A stretch of 64,000 nucleotides of DNA from Lichenicoccus sp964242335 (GCA_964242335.1 CAXTAY010000012.1:1-64000), one strand, 5' to 3'. Positions 24,389 to 35,115 are shown, counted from the stretch's first letter. Translations and numbers: made by a program. The notes: generated by a model not told the origin, from the sequence alone.

Positions 24389-25372
24389 GTGCCGGGCGCC
24401 TCCATGCACGCGGCCGAGGTGCACCTGGTCGGGGTCGGCGGCTACCTGCCGGAGCGGATCGTCGGCAACGACGAGCTCGCCCGTCGGGTGGACACCTCGG
24501 ACAGCTGGATCCGCGAGCGCACCGGCATCGGCCAGCGCCATATCGCGGCGGCGCACGAGACCGCCTCCTTCATGGCTGCCCAGGCCGCGCGCAGCGCCCT
24601 GGCGGATGCGGGGATCGAGGCCGCCGAGGTGGACGCGGTGATCGTCGGCACCTCCACCCCCGACCAGTGCTTCCCGGCGACCGCGCTGCGGGTGCAGGCG
24701 GCACTCGGCATCGAGCGCGGCTTCGGCTTCGACGTGAGTGCCGCCTGCTCCGGCTTCATCTTCGCGCTCGCCGCCGCCGACGCCTTCATACGCTGCGGCC
24801 AGGCGCGTACGGTGCTGGTGATCGGCAGCGAGGTGTTCTCGCGCATCCTGGACTGGAGCGACCGCGCCACCTGCGTGCTGTTCGGCGACGGCGCCGGCGC
24901 CGTGGTGCTGCGCGGTGCGCCGGCCGGATCCGGTCGCGGCGTGCTGTCGACCCACCTGCACGGCGACGGCCGCACCGGCGACCTGCTCTATGTCGACGGC
25001 GCGATCGGGCTTCGCGAGAGTTCCGGCTACCTGCGCATGAATGGCCGCGAGGTGTTCCGTCACGCCGTCGCCAAGCTCTCGGCGTCGGTGGACGAGGCGC
25101 TGGCCGCGAACGGCCTGACCGCCGGCGACATCGACTGGCTGGTGCCGCACCAGGCCAACAAGCGGATCATCGACGCCCTGGGCAGGAAGCTCGGCCTGCC
25201 GCCGGAGCGTGTGGTCGTCACGGTCGAGCGCCACGCCAACACCTCGGCCGCCTCCATCCCCCTGGCGCTGGCCGAGGCGGTGCGCGACGGTCGCATCCGG
25301 CGCGGCGACCTGGTGCTGATGGAGGCGCTCGGCGGCGGCCTGACCTGGGGCTCGGCGATGGTGCGGATGTAG
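24389..25372 (+). CDS. fabH: Beta-ketoacyl-ACP synthase III
   Basis: The product has 327 residues from GTG 24389, immediately after the plsX stop; ATG 24404 is an alternative. It condenses acetyl-CoA with malonyl-ACP to begin fatty-acid synthesis. The catalytic triad is visible as Cys in VSAACSGFIF, His in WLVPHQANKRI and Asn in ERHANTSAASIP. The GALGGGLTWGSAMV end block is normal. Confidence 0.96.
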   Translation: MPGASMHAAEVHLVGVGGYLPERIVGNDELARRVDTSDSWIRERTGIGQRHIAAAHETASFMAAQAARSALADAGIEAAEVDAVIVGTSTPDQCFPATALRVQAALGIERGFGFDVSAACSGFIFALAAADAFIRCGQARTVLVIGSEVFSRILDWSDRATCVLFGDGAGAVVLRGAPAGSGRGVLSTHLHGDGRTGDLLYVDGAIGLRESSGYLRMNGREVFRHAVAKLSASVDEALAANGLTAGDIDWLVPHQANKRIIDALGRKLGLPPERVVVTVERHANTSAASIPLALAEAVRDGRIRRGDLVLMEALGGGLTWGSAMVRM

Positions 25373-25432
25373 CCGCGACGCCGGGTTTTTGCTGCATTTG
25401 ACGCGACTTGCGGCGTCTCATAGGCTCGGTGC

Positions 25433-25759
25433 ATGACCACGGTGACCCGGGCCAACCTCGCCGAGACCATCTACACGCAGGTCGGGCTGTCGCGTAACGA
25501 GTCCGCCGAGCTGCTGGAGAGCGTGCTCGAGCGGCTGGCCTCGGCACTGCAGTCAGGTGATTCCGTCAAGATCAGCGGCTTCGGCACCTTTTCGGTGCGA
25601 CAGAAGGGACGCCGGGTCGGCCGCAACCCCAAGACCGGCATCGAGGTGCCGATCCTGCCGCGCTCGGTGCTGGTGTTCCGCCCGAGCCAGGTGCTGAAGG
25701 CGCGCGTCAACGGCCACGACGCGGCGCAGGAGACGTCCGCCGAGGATGATGCCGGATGA
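25433..25759 (+). CDS. ihfA: Integration host factor alpha subunit
   Basis: The product has 108 residues. TRANLAETIYTQVGLSRNES and the minor-groove arm VGRNPKTGIEVPILPRSV with the conserved Pro identify the HU/IHF family; the position after fabH and before a MerR gene identifies the alpha subunit. An acidic tail of about 12 residues extends it. It overlaps the MerR start by four bases (ATGA), so the pair is co-translated. Confidence 0.92.
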   Translation: MTTVTRANLAETIYTQVGLSRNESAELLESVLERLASALQSGDSVKISGFGTFSVRQKGRRVGRNPKTGIEVPILPRSVLVFRPSQVLKARVNGHDAAQETSAEDDAG

Positions 25760-26316
25760 TCCCGCAGCAGGGCCCCTGGCCCGAACCCGGGGATCCGGAT
25801 CCCGAGCCGGCTGACCTGGGGGCGTTCGACGCGACGGAACGCGAGTCCGGGACCGAACGTGGCCGGCCGAAGAAGGCCGCGACCGCCTTTCGCACCATCA
25901 GCGAGGTGGCGGACGACCTGCATGTGCCGCAGCACGTGCTGCGCTTCTGGGAGACCCGCTTCCCGCAGGTCAAGCCGCTCAAGCGCGGCGGCGGTCGGCG
26001 CTACTACCGGCCGGACGACGTCGTGCTGCTGCGGCGCATCTCCGACCTGCTCTACGTCCAGGGCTACACCATCAAGGGCGTGCAGCGCCTGCTGCTCGAC
26101 GGCGACGGCGTGCTGCAGGACGAGCTTCCGCCTCCCGAGCAGGCCGAGCGCGATCCGGAACGCCGCGACGAGCCGCCGGTGCGCGCGGAGGCAGCGGAGC
26201 CGGCGCGAACCTTGCCGCCGCCGCCGCAACCCGCCGGCGCGCTGTCGCGACAGGCGTTGGGCGAGATCCTGGCCGAGCTTGAGGCGCTGCGCCGGATGCT
26301 TCCCGACGACGGCTGA
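25756..26316 (+). CDS. MerR family regulator next to ihfA
   Basis: The product has 186 residues. The helix-turn-helix and wing are at about 48-85: ISEVADDLHVPQHVLRFWETRFPQ, then GGGRRYYRPDDVVLLRRI. LLYVQGYTIKGVQRLLL continues the MerR pattern. Regulators of this subfamily accompany ihfA across Alphaproteobacteria and Gammaproteobacteria, and have no metal-binding tail; here the tail is Pro/Glu-rich and helical at the end. The target is unknown. Confidence 0.88.
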   Translation: MIPQQGPWPEPGDPDPEPADLGAFDATERESGTERGRPKKAATAFRTISEVADDLHVPQHVLRFWETRFPQVKPLKRGGGRRYYRPDDVVLLRRISDLLYVQGYTIKGVQRLLLDGDGVLQDELPPPEQAERDPERRDEPPVRAEAAEPARTLPPPPQPAGALSRQALGEILAELEALRRMLPDDG

Positions 26317-26421
26317 AGCCTGACCCAACCGCGTACTGTAGCACCCCACCGAACGCGGCCGCGCGACGCCGCTTGCCTCCACCCCGGGGTGCGGGCTACA
26401 CGGGCTCAGCCGTGAGGCGGA

Positions 26422-26495
26422 CGGGCAGTAGCGCAGCCTGGTAGCGCATCAGTCTGGGGGACTGGGGGTCGTGGGTTCGAATCCCGCCTGCCCGA
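26422..26495 (+). tRNA. tRNA-Pro (anticodon GGG)
   Basis: The 74-base gene folds as a cloverleaf. The acceptor CGGGCAG (26,422-26,428) pairs with CTGCCCG (26,488-26,494), and A is the discriminator. The anticodon stem TCAGT/ACTGG holds the loop CTGGGGG, giving GGG. The T loop is GGGTTCGAATCCC. The CCA end is not encoded. It follows the MerR gene by about 105 bp, as in related genomes. Confidence 0.93.
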
Positions 26496-26513
26496 TAGTC
26501 CCGCCTCCGGCCT

Positions 26514-27614
26514 TCACTCCCGCGGTCCGGCCACCCATTCGCGCCAGAGCAGGATCAGCGCGGCCATGATCGCGGGTCCCAGGAACAGCCCGAGCAGGCC
26601 CCAGCTCTCCACCCCGCCCAGGATGCCGAGCAGCACCCACAGGAACGGCAGCTTGGTGGCGCCGCCGATCAGCACCGGGCGGACGAAATGGTCGGCGACG
26701 AAGATCACCACCAGGCCGAACGCGAACAACCCCACTCCGAGCGCCACCGAGCCGTTGGCGACCACCAACAACGCGGCGAGCCCGACCGCGATCAGGGCGC
26801 AGAACGGGATCATCGCCGCGATCGCCGTCAGCACCCCGAACAGGGTCGGGTGGGGCGCGCCGGCCAGCGCGTAGGCGCAGCCCAGGATGAAGCCCTCGCC
26901 GATGCCGACCAGCACCAGCCCGTCGACGGTGCCGTGCACGGAGGCGACGATCTGCCGCCCGACCCGCTCGCCGCGCTGCCCGAAGGCACGCCGGCTCGCC
27001 ACCAGCATCTGCTCGCTCACCGTCTCGCCCTCGCGGAACAGGAAGAACAGGGTGATGATGGTGAAGGCGAACAGGGTGAAGCGGTGGGCGAGCTCGCTGC
27101 CGAACTCACGCGTCATCTTGAAGCTGCTGCCGGCGCGGAGGTTCTCGAACAGGCTGTTGGCGTCCTCCGGGCTCGCCAGGTTCTGCTGCCACCAGCCGGC
27201 CACCGACTGCCCGAACGGCAGGCGGTTCGCCCAGGACGGTACCGGCACGCCGGTATGGCGCGCATGCTCCATCCAGGTCAGCACGCCCTGCGCCTCGCGT
27301 CCGGCCTCGATGCCGATCAGCACCAGCGGCACGATGAAGATCAGGGCGATCGCGCTGGTGAAGGCGAGCGGCAGCAGCAGGTTGTGCCTGTCCGCCGGCA
27401 GGCGGTGCTTGGCGCGACGGAACAGCGGCCAGGTGGCGATCGCGAAGATCGCGGCCCAGGCCAGCGAGATCAGGAAGTCGTGCAGCGTGAACAGCCCGAG
27501 CAGGACCAGCGCCAGCCCGAGCAGGCCGCGCGCCAGCGGCTGGAACCGCTGTCCGTCGTCGGGTCGAGCTTCGGCGGCCGATGCCGCGGGCGGCCCGGTG
27601 AAATAGGCTGGCAT
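26514..27614 (-). CDS. AI-2E family transporter (UPF0118)
   Basis: The product has 366 residues with about eight membrane helices: a pair at 30-65, one at about 85-105, one at about 195-212 (FTIITLFFLFREGETV), and four near the C-terminus from 245. The family signature blocks LVGIGEGFILGCAYALAGAPHPTLFGVLTAI and PFLWVLLGILGGVESWGLLGLFLGPAIMA are present. Members are membrane permeases; export of autoinducer-2 has been shown for only some, and others are Na+/H+ antiporters. The substrate here is unknown. Confidence 0.88.
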   Translation of the reverse strand: MPAYFTGPPAASAAEARPDDGQRFQPLARGLLGLALVLLGLFTLHDFLISLAWAAIFAIATWPLFRRAKHRLPADRHNLLLPLAFTSAIALIFIVPLVLIGIEAGREAQGVLTWMEHARHTGVPVPSWANRLPFGQSVAGWWQQNLASPEDANSLFENLRAGSSFKMTREFGSELAHRFTLFAFTIITLFFLFREGETVSEQMLVASRRAFGQRGERVGRQIVASVHGTVDGLVLVGIGEGFILGCAYALAGAPHPTLFGVLTAIAAMIPFCALIAVGLAALLVVANGSVALGVGLFAFGLVVIFVADHFVRPVLIGGATKLPFLWVLLGILGGVESWGLLGLFLGPAIMAALILLWREWVAGPRE

Positions 27615-27751
27615 GTGCGTCCCCTCGCAGCCGATCGCGGCCCCAGCTTAACCCTCGCCACCCGCAACGGCCAACCGGATCGCCGAATTCATGGCATACG
27701 ACTTGCAGACCCGGCACTGGCGGACGTCGAGCAGGGAGACGGAGCAGCGCC

Positions 27752-28752
27752 ATGATCTCCAGGCGATCCTTCATCGCCACCGCGGGTGCCGCGGCGGCCG
27801 CCGGCTCCTCCGCACGCCCGCACGCCGCCCGCGCCGCTACCCTGGCGAGCGGCAAGCTGCGTTTCCTGACCAATTGGTACGCACAGGCCGAGCATGGCGG
27901 CTACTATCAGGCGCTCGCCACCGGGCTGTATCGCCGCGCCGGGCTGGAGGTGGAGATCGAGCCGGGCGGCCCGCAGGTGAACAACGCCCAGCTGCTGGTC
28001 GCCGGTGCGGCCGACCTCGCCATCTACGCCGATTTCGGCATCCTCGAGGGGATCCAGCGCGGCTTGCCGCTGGTCATGCTGGCGAGCAGCTTCCAGTTCG
28101 ATCCGCTCGGCATCCTGGTGCATGACGACATCACCTCGCTGGCCGGGCTGAAGGGCCACCGGGTGCTGATCTCGGGCGCCGAGCAGCCGGTGGTATGGCC
28201 GCTGCTGATGCGCCGCTTCGGCCTCGATCCGGAGCAGCTCGGTCCGTACGCCTTCAACCTGCAGCCGTTCTTCGTCGACCCGACGCTGGCGATCCAGTCC
28301 TACGCCACCTCGGAGCCGTTCGAGGTCGCGCGGCACGGCATGAAGTTCCGCATGCTGCTGCTGCGCGACGCGGGCTTTCCCAGCTACGGCAACCCGATCG
28401 CTACCCGGCGCGACCTGCTCGCCGACCATCCCGACCTGCTGCGCGCCTTCCTGGCCGCCTCCATGCAGGGCTGGAAGGACTACCTGGTGGATCCCGCACC
28501 GGCGAACCGGCTGATCCTCGCCGCCAACCCGCGCATGACCGCCGAGCGGATGGCGTTCGCGGTCGCCGAGATGCGCAGGCTCGGCCTGGTCACCGGCGGC
28601 GACGCGGCGCGCGGCGGTATCGGCATCATGACCGAGGCGCGCTGGCAGCAGGATGCCGAGTTCCTGCAGGGGCTCGGCATGCTCCCGGCCGGCCTGGACT
28701 GGCGTCGCGCCTTCGATCTCGGCCCGATCAGCGCCGCCCCGGTGCTTCCGGC

Positions 28753-28756
<4 letters not shown>
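27752..28756 (+). CDS. ABC importer substrate-binding protein (NMT1/SsuA type)
   Basis: The product has 334 residues with a twin-arginine signal (SRRSFIATAGAAAAAGSS). LRFLTNWYAQAEHGGYYQALATGLYRR is typical of the THI5/NMT1 family, which binds pyrimidine precursors, sulfonates, nitrate or related small compounds. GNPIATRRDLLADHPDLLRAF is a later conserved block. It starts the six-gene operon, with ATPase and permease downstream and catabolic enzymes after them. The substrate is probably the compound those enzymes degrade. Confidence 0.85.
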
Positions 28757-29603
<847 letters not shown>

Positions 29604-29607
<4 letters not shown>

Positions 29608-30371
29608 GGATCGCGGCCCCGCTCGCGGTCGGGCTGGTGATCCTGCTGCTCTGGCAGGGGATCTGCGCCGGCTATGCGGTGCCGGCCTACATCTTCCCCT
29701 CGCCGTCGCAGATCTGGCAGAGCTTCGCCATCGGCTGGCCGTCGCTGCTCGCGGCCCTCGCCAGCACGCTGCGGGTGACCGCGCAGGCGCTGCTGCTGTC
29801 GACGCTGCTCGGCACCCTGATCGCCTTCCTGCTGGTGCAGAGCCGCGCCATCGAGGCCGCCCTGCTGCCCTACGCGGTGCTGCTGCAGGTGACGCCGATC
29901 GTGGCGGTGGCGCCGCTGATCATCGTGCTGGTCAAGAACATCGAGACCGCGCTGACCGTGTGCGCCACCCTGATCGCGATCTTCCCGGTGATCTCCAACA
30001 CCACCATCGGCCTGCGCAGCGTCGATCCCGGCCTGCTCGCCTATTTCCGGATGAACAAGATCGGCCGGCTGCAGACGCTGTGGCGGCTGCGCATCCCCTC
30101 CGCCCTGCCGTTCTTCCTCGCGGGCTTGCGCATCGCCAGCGGGCTCGCCCTGATCGGCGCGGTGGTCGCCGAGTTCGTCGCCGGCACCGGCGGCCGCAGC
30201 GCCGGCCTCGCCTACGAGATCCTGCAGGCCGGCTTCCAGCTCGACATACCGCGCATGTTCGCGGCCCTGTTCCTGATCACGCTCAGCGGCATGGCGCTGT
30301 TCGGCCTGATGGTGGGGCTGCAGCGCCTGTGCCTGTCGCACTGGCACGACAGCGCCGAGGCGGAGCGATGA
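29604..30371 (+). CDS. ABC importer permease (NitT/SsuC type)
   Basis: The product has 255 residues and starts with GTG 29604. About six membrane helices are predicted. PAYIFPSPSQIWQSF near the start is typical of these permeases, and the EAA-like loop that contacts the ATPase is at YFRMNKIGRLQTLWRLRIPSALPFF. It follows the ATPase with a four-base overlap and overlaps the hydrolase gene by four bases, so transport and breakdown genes are translated together. Confidence 0.93.
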
Positions 30372-32053
30372 GCCGGCTGCCGGTGCGGCCGCCGCAGCTC
30401 GGCTCGATGCAGACTGAGGACGGCGTGCGGCTGGACGCGGACATCTACCGCCCGCAGGCCGACGGCGACTTCCCGGTGCTGCTGCTGCGCCAGGCCTACG
30501 GCAGGCGGGTCGCGGCCACCGTATGCTACGCGCATCCCTCCTGGTACGCCTCTCAGGGCTACGTCGTGGTGGTGCAGGACGTGCGCGGCCGCGGCAGCTC
30601 CGAAGGCCGGTTCGATGCCTTCGAGCACGAGGCGGCCGATGGGGCGGCTTCCGTGCGCTGGGCGGCATCGCTCCCCGGCAGCAACGGTGCGGTCGGCATG
30701 TACGGCTTCTCCTACCAGGGCACCAACCAGCTGCTCGCTGCTCCCGGAGCCGGTCCGGCGCTGCGTGCGCTGGCGCCGGCGATGTTCGGCTGGGACGTGC
30801 GCCGCGACTGGGCCACCGAGGGCGAGGCGCTGCGCCTGTCCTCGGCACTCGGCTGGGGCATCCAGGTCGGCGCCGACAGCGCGCGCCACGGCGGCGACGA
30901 GGAGGCCTACCTGGCGCTGCACACGGCCTCGCGCGCGCTGCCGCTGGGCGAGCGCCTCGCCGCGGATCCGGCGGTGATGCAGCGGCACGGCGGCTGGTCG
31001 CACTACCGCCGCTGGCTGGAGACGCCGGCCGACGACCCGTACTGGGCCCGCATCTCGCCCTCGAGCCAGGCGGAAGCGCTGCGGGCGCTGGACCTGCCGA
31101 TGCTGTTCGTCGCCGGCTGGTACGATGGCTGGCTCAACGGTACTCTGGACGCGTTCCACGCGCTGTCCGGGCCGGCGGCACGGCACCGGCTGGTGGTCGG
31201 GCCCTGGCTGCATTTTCCCTGGACCCGACGGGTCGGCGCACTCGATTTCGGCGCCGAGGCGGCGGGCGGGCTGGACCGGCTGCACGTCGCCTGGTTCGAT
31301 CGCTGGCTGAAGGGCCGCGAGCCCGACGACCCCGGCCCGGAACACGCTCCGCCCGGCGCGCCGCTGCGGCTGTTCGACATGGGCGAGAATCGCTGGCGCT
31401 CGCTGCGCGCCTGGCCGGCCGCGACGACGAGCCACGCGCTGCAGGGCGGCGGCCGGGTCAGCGTCGACGCCACCGACGGCGTGCTGCTGTCCCCCGGCCG
31501 CACCGCCGAGCCCGGCATGGACTCGCTGGTGCATGATCCGTGGCGTCCGGTGCCGTGCACCGGCGGCCCGTTCGGCGCCCCCGCCGGGCCGCAGGACCGC
31601 AGCGCCACCGACAGCCGCACCGACGTGCTCACCTTCACCGGCGAGACTCGGCAGGCGCCACTGACGCTGGCCGGCGACGTCGTCGCGGTGCTGTTCGTCG
31701 ACAGCGACGCCGCGAGCTTCGACCTCAGCGTGGTGGTGTCCCGCGTCGCCGCCGACGGCCGGGTGTTCCCGCTGACCGAAGCCTATCGCCGGCTCGCCTC
31801 GCACCGGGCCGACCAGCCGGTGCGGCTCGCCTGTCCCGGCACCTGCGTCACCCTGAAGCCGGGCGAGGCGCTGCGGCTCTCGGTGGCGGCGGCGAGCTAT
31901 CCCGCCTACGGCGTCAACCCGGGCAGCGGTGCGCGCGCCGAGACGACGCCGATCAGCCAAGCGCAGATCATCACCCTGACGCTGCATTATGGTCCGGAGC
32001 GGCCGTCGGCGCTGCTGGTCGGGACCCTGCCGGAGACCGCGCATGAGCCTTGA
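30368..32053 (+). CDS. CocE/NonD family hydrolase
   Basis: The product has 561 residues. The alpha/beta-hydrolase core has GMYGFSYQGTNQ with the nucleophile Ser, FVAGWYDGWLNG with the catalytic Asp and VVGPWLHFPWTRR with the His. YVVVVQDVRGRGSSEG is the oxyanion block. The C-terminal jelly-roll (from about 390) matches the X-Pro dipeptidyl-peptidase C domain. Enzymes of this family cut esters such as cocaine or acyl-amides such as beta-lactam precursors and glutaryl amides. The operon suggests a carbon or nitrogen source taken up by the adjacent importer. Confidence 0.85.
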   Translation: MSRLPVRPPQLGSMQTEDGVRLDADIYRPQADGDFPVLLLRQAYGRRVAATVCYAHPSWYASQGYVVVVQDVRGRGSSEGRFDAFEHEAADGAASVRWAASLPGSNGAVGMYGFSYQGTNQLLAAPGAGPALRALAPAMFGWDVRRDWATEGEALRLSSALGWGIQVGADSARHGGDEEAYLALHTASRALPLGERLAADPAVMQRHGGWSHYRRWLETPADDPYWARISPSSQAEALRALDLPMLFVAGWYDGWLNGTLDAFHALSGPAARHRLVVGPWLHFPWTRRVGALDFGAEAAGGLDRLHVAWFDRWLKGREPDDPGPEHAPPGAPLRLFDMGENRWRSLRAWPAATTSHALQGGGRVSVDATDGVLLSPGRTAEPGMDSLVHDPWRPVPCTGGPFGAPAGPQDRSATDSRTDVLTFTGETRQAPLTLAGDVVAVLFVDSDAASFDLSVVVSRVAADGRVFPLTEAYRRLASHRADQPVRLACPGTCVTLKPGEALRLSVAAASYPAYGVNPGSGARAETTPISQAQIITLTLHYGPERPSALLVGTLPETAHEP

Positions 32054-33395
32054 GCCGTTCCTCTCCGACCTCGGCGAGGTCCCGGTGCTGCGCGACCAGG
32101 CCGCGGTGCGGCAGCGCAGCCGCGACTTCTTCTGGTACAGCCCGGTGCTCAAGCGCCAGCTCAACCACCTGACCGCCGAGCTGGTGGTCTGCCCGCGCGA
32201 CCAGGACGAGTTGATCGCGACGATGCGCGCCGCGGTCCGGCATCGCGTCAACGTCACCGCGCGCGGCGCCGGCACCGGCAACTACGGCCAGGCGATGCCG
32301 CTGCAGGGCGGCGCGGTGGTGGACCTGACCGGGCTCGACCGCATCCTGTGGATCCGCGACGGCGTGATGCGCGTCGAGGCCGGATGCAGGTTGATCGACC
32401 TCGACCGGGCGCTGCGCGAGGAGGGGTGGGAGCTGCGCATGTATCCCTCGACCAAGCGCACCGCGACCGTCGGCGGCTTCGTCAGCGGCGGCTCCGGCGG
32501 CATCGGCTCGATCGTCTGGGGCGGCCTGCGCGAGCCCGGCAACGTGATCGCCGCCCGGGTGCTCACCGCCGAGGCCGAGCCGCGCTGGCTGGAGCTGCGC
32601 GGCGCGCGCACCGACCTGATCAACCACACCTACGGCACCACCGGGCTGGTCGCCGAGCTGGAGCTGCCGGTCGCGCGCGCGATGCCGTGGCGCGACGTCG
32701 CGATCGCCTTCGGGAGCACGACGCGGGCGGCCGCGTTCTGCCTGCAGGCGTCGCGCAACCCGGCGATCGACAAGAAGCTCTGCACCACCATCGACCCGGC
32801 CATCGTGCCGTCGTTCAAGGGGCTGCGCGAGCACGTGCCGGAGGGTGCGGCGCTGGCGCTGCTGATGGTCGCCCCGAGTGCCATGGTAGCACTCGGCGAG
32901 CTCGCCGCGAGCCACGGCGGCGAGATCGCCTGCCAGCGCGACACCCTGGAGGCGGAGGACAGCGTCGGCGAGACCCCGCTCTACGAGTATACCTGGAACC
33001 ACACCACCCTGCAGATGCTCAAGCTCGACCGCACGGTAACCTACCTGCAGTGCCTGTTCGCCGCCGAGGATCCGCTGGCGGCGGTCGAGGCGGTGCGTGC
33101 GCGCTACGGCCATGAGCTGATGACCCATCTCGAGTTCATCCGGGTCGGCGGTGCCATCACCTGCAGCGGCCTGCCGGTGATCCGCTTCAGCACCGAGGAG
33201 CGGCTGTCGCAGATCATCGCCGAGCACGAGGCCGCCGGCGTGATGATCGCCAACCCGCACGTCTACACGATCGAGGATGGCGGCGGGCACAAGCGCCTTC
33301 CCGGCGATCAGCTCGGCTTCAAGCACGAGGTCGATCCGCGCGGCCTGCTCAACCCCGGCAAGATGCGCGACTATCCGCACGGAGCCGCGGCATGA
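32043..33395 (+). CDS. FAD-binding oxidoreductase (FAD_binding_4 family)
   Basis: The product has 450 residues, overlapping the hydrolase stop by 11 bases. LVVCPRDQDELIATMRAAVRHRVNVTARGAGTGNYGQAMPLQGG is the PCMH FAD-binding domain (VAO/D-lactate-dehydrogenase type), and the next block TKRTATVGGFVSGGSGGIGSI fits. The substrate domain ends with RGLLNPGKMRDY, the family's end motif. It should oxidise a hydroxy acid or similar group in the breakdown pathway; which one is unknown. Confidence 0.85.
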   Translation: MSLEPFLSDLGEVPVLRDQAAVRQRSRDFFWYSPVLKRQLNHLTAELVVCPRDQDELIATMRAAVRHRVNVTARGAGTGNYGQAMPLQGGAVVDLTGLDRILWIRDGVMRVEAGCRLIDLDRALREEGWELRMYPSTKRTATVGGFVSGGSGGIGSIVWGGLREPGNVIAARVLTAEAEPRWLELRGARTDLINHTYGTTGLVAELELPVARAMPWRDVAIAFGSTTRAAAFCLQASRNPAIDKKLCTTIDPAIVPSFKGLREHVPEGAALALLMVAPSAMVALGELAASHGGEIACQRDTLEAEDSVGETPLYEYTWNHTTLQMLKLDRTVTYLQCLFAAEDPLAAVEAVRARYGHELMTHLEFIRVGGAITCSGLPVIRFSTEERLSQIIAEHEAAGVMIANPHVYTIEDGGGHKRLPGDQLGFKHEVDPRGLLNPGKMRDYPHGAAA

Positions 33396-34360
33396 CGCTG
33401 TACCGCCTGCCGGCGACGCCCGAGACGATCCGGCTCGGCCTGTTCGACGCCGCGATCCCGCCGGTGCTGATCATCGAATCCGGCGACAGCGTCGAGATGC
33501 AGTGCCTGTCGGGCGGCCTCGAGGTGATGCCGCCGGCCGATGCCGGCCTCGTGATCCCGCCGCCGCTCGCCGCCATCCATGGCCGCGACGCCTATCGGCT
33601 CGGCCCGCACATGCTGACCGGCCCGGTCGCGATCCGCGGCGCCAAACCCGGCGACATGCTGGAGGTGCGCATCGAGGCGGTCGAGCCTGCCGCCGACTGG
33701 GGCTATTGCGGCTTCCGTCCGCTCGCCGGCACCCTGCCCGACGAGTTCCCGCACCGCTTCATCAGCCACATCCCGGTCGACCGCGAGCGCCGGACCTGCA
33801 CCCTGCCATGGGGCGCGTCCGGCGGCATCGAGCTGTCGCTGTCGCCGTTCTTCGGCATCATGGGCGTGGCGCCGCCCAAGGAGTGGGGCCGCATCTCCTC
33901 GCGCGAGCCGCGCCGCCACGGCGGCAACCTCGACAACAAGGAGCTGGTGGCGGGCAGCACGCTGTTCCTGCCGGTGCTGGTCGAGGGCGCCAACTTCTCC
34001 GCCGGCGACGGGCACGGGCTGCAGGGCGACGGCGAGGTGTGCGTCAACGCGCTGGAGATGTGCCTCGACGGCCGCTTCACGCTGATCCTGCACGAGGGCG
34101 GCGGCCCGGAGGCGCCGCGGCTGTGCACGCCGCGTGCAGAGACGCCGACGCACTACATCACCATGGGCCTCCACGAGGATCTCGACCTGGCGATGAAGCA
34201 GGCGCTGCGCGAGATGATCGAGCTGATCACCGCCCGCAGCCCGCTGACGCGCGACCAGGCCTACGCCACCTGCTCGCTGGCGGCGGATTTCCGCGTCACC
34301 CAGACCGTCAACGGCGAGAAGGGCGTGCACGGCATGCTGCGCAAGGCGCTGCTGCGGTAG
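33392..34360 (+). CDS. Acetamidase/formamidase family protein
   Basis: The product has 322 residues, overlapping the oxidoreductase by four bases. HMLTGPVAIRGAKPGDMLEVRI (about 71-92) and GEVCVNALEM (about 217-226) are the family's conserved blocks; GVAPPKEWGRISSREPRRHGGNLDNKEL is the FmdA-like centre with the metal-site His/Asp pattern. These enzymes hydrolyse formamide, acetamide or larger amides. It is the last gene of the operon. The operon suggests the final release of ammonia from the imported compound. Confidence 0.85.
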   Translation: MTLYRLPATPETIRLGLFDAAIPPVLIIESGDSVEMQCLSGGLEVMPPADAGLVIPPPLAAIHGRDAYRLGPHMLTGPVAIRGAKPGDMLEVRIEAVEPAADWGYCGFRPLAGTLPDEFPHRFISHIPVDRERRTCTLPWGASGGIELSLSPFFGIMGVAPPKEWGRISSREPRRHGGNLDNKELVAGSTLFLPVLVEGANFSAGDGHGLQGDGEVCVNALEMCLDGRFTLILHEGGGPEAPRLCTPRAETPTHYITMGLHEDLDLAMKQALREMIELITARSPLTRDQAYATCSLAADFRVTQTVNGEKGVHGMLRKALLR

Positions 34361-34443
34361 CACGTGGCGACAGGCTGGACATGCGATCCGCCCGGCGCGT
34401 ATTCTGGCCAGCAAGCTAGCTAGATAGACAGGAAGCAGCGGCC

Positions 34444-34686
34444 ATGCAAACCGTCGGCGTGTTCGAGGCCAAGAACCGGCTGACCGCCCTGCTCGACGCG
34501 GTGGAAGGCGGTGCCGAGGTGCTGATCACGCGCCGCGGCAAGCCGCTCGCGCGACTGGTTCCCGCCGATCCGGGGTTCGACCGCGCCCGCGCCCGGCGCG
34601 CCGCGGACGGGCTGCGTGCCGCCAGCAAGGGGTGCCGCCTCGGCACGCTGACCCTGAGGGAGCTGATCGACGAAGGACGGCGGTGA
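34444..34686 (+). CDS. VapB/Phd-type antitoxin
   Basis: The product has 80 residues. It begins with the Phd/YefM DNA-binding half: VGVFEAKNRLTALLDAVEGG and then TRRGKPLARLVP. The C-terminal half (about 45-80) is a charged helix for toxin binding. A strong AGGAAG site precedes it. The toxin gene overlaps its stop by four bases. Toxin-antitoxin pairs of this type are self-repressing, and the 83 bp before the gene are the likely operator. Confidence 0.85.
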   Translation: MQTVGVFEAKNRLTALLDAVEGGAEVLITRRGKPLARLVPADPGFDRARARRAADGLRAASKGCRLGTLTLRELIDEGRR

Positions 34687-35099
34687 GCTTCGTCCTCGAC
34701 AACTCTGTCGCGCTGGCCTGGTGCTTCGAGGACGAGCAGACGCCTGCGGTCATGAGCCTGCTCGACCGGCTGACCGAGAGCGGGGCGATGGCGCCGCAGC
34801 TCTGGCCGCTGGAGGCGCTGAACGGGTTGCTGACCGCCGAGCGACGCGGGCGGATCGACGCGGCGCTGCGCCAGCTCCTGTCCGGCTTCCTCCACGAGCT
34901 GCCGGTCGTCATCGACGACGAGACCGCGACCCGCAGCTGGACCGCCACCGCCCAGCTCGCCGGGGAGCATCGTCTGACCGCCTACGATGCCGCCTACCTG
35001 GAGCTGGCGATGCGCCTGCGGCTGCCGCTGGCGACGCGAGACCGGTCGCTGATGCAGGCCGCACAGCAGGCGGGGGTGGCGCTGCTGCAGACCGGCTGA
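34683..35099 (+). CDS. PIN-domain toxin (VapC type)
   Basis: The product has 138 residues and starts with GTG 34683. The acidic PIN residues are in FVLDNSVALAW (first Asp), PLEALNGLL (Glu), TAYDAAYLELA (Asp) and LATRDRSL (Asp). VapC toxins cut tRNA or rRNA and are blocked by the antitoxin encoded just upstream. The length and all acidic sites are normal, so the pair is probably active. Confidence 0.87.
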   Translation: MSFVLDNSVALAWCFEDEQTPAVMSLLDRLTESGAMAPQLWPLEALNGLLTAERRGRIDAALRQLLSGFLHELPVVIDDETATRSWTATAQLAGEHRLTAYDAAYLELAMRLRLPLATRDRSLMQAAQQAGVALLQTG

Positions 35100-35115
35100 T
35101 CCGGAGCGGCCCGTG

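Noticed and set aside
23006..25234. 742-residue frame antisense to rpmF-plsX-fabH
   Set aside because: All three sense genes show full family motifs; the antisense product has none.
27615..27751. Riboswitch before the ABC importer operon
   Set aside because: No conserved TPP, cobalamin, SAM or FMN element could be recognised.
30212..32281. 689-residue frame antisense to the CocE-like gene
   Set aside because: The sense gene has a full catalytic triad; the antisense frame is a composition artefact.
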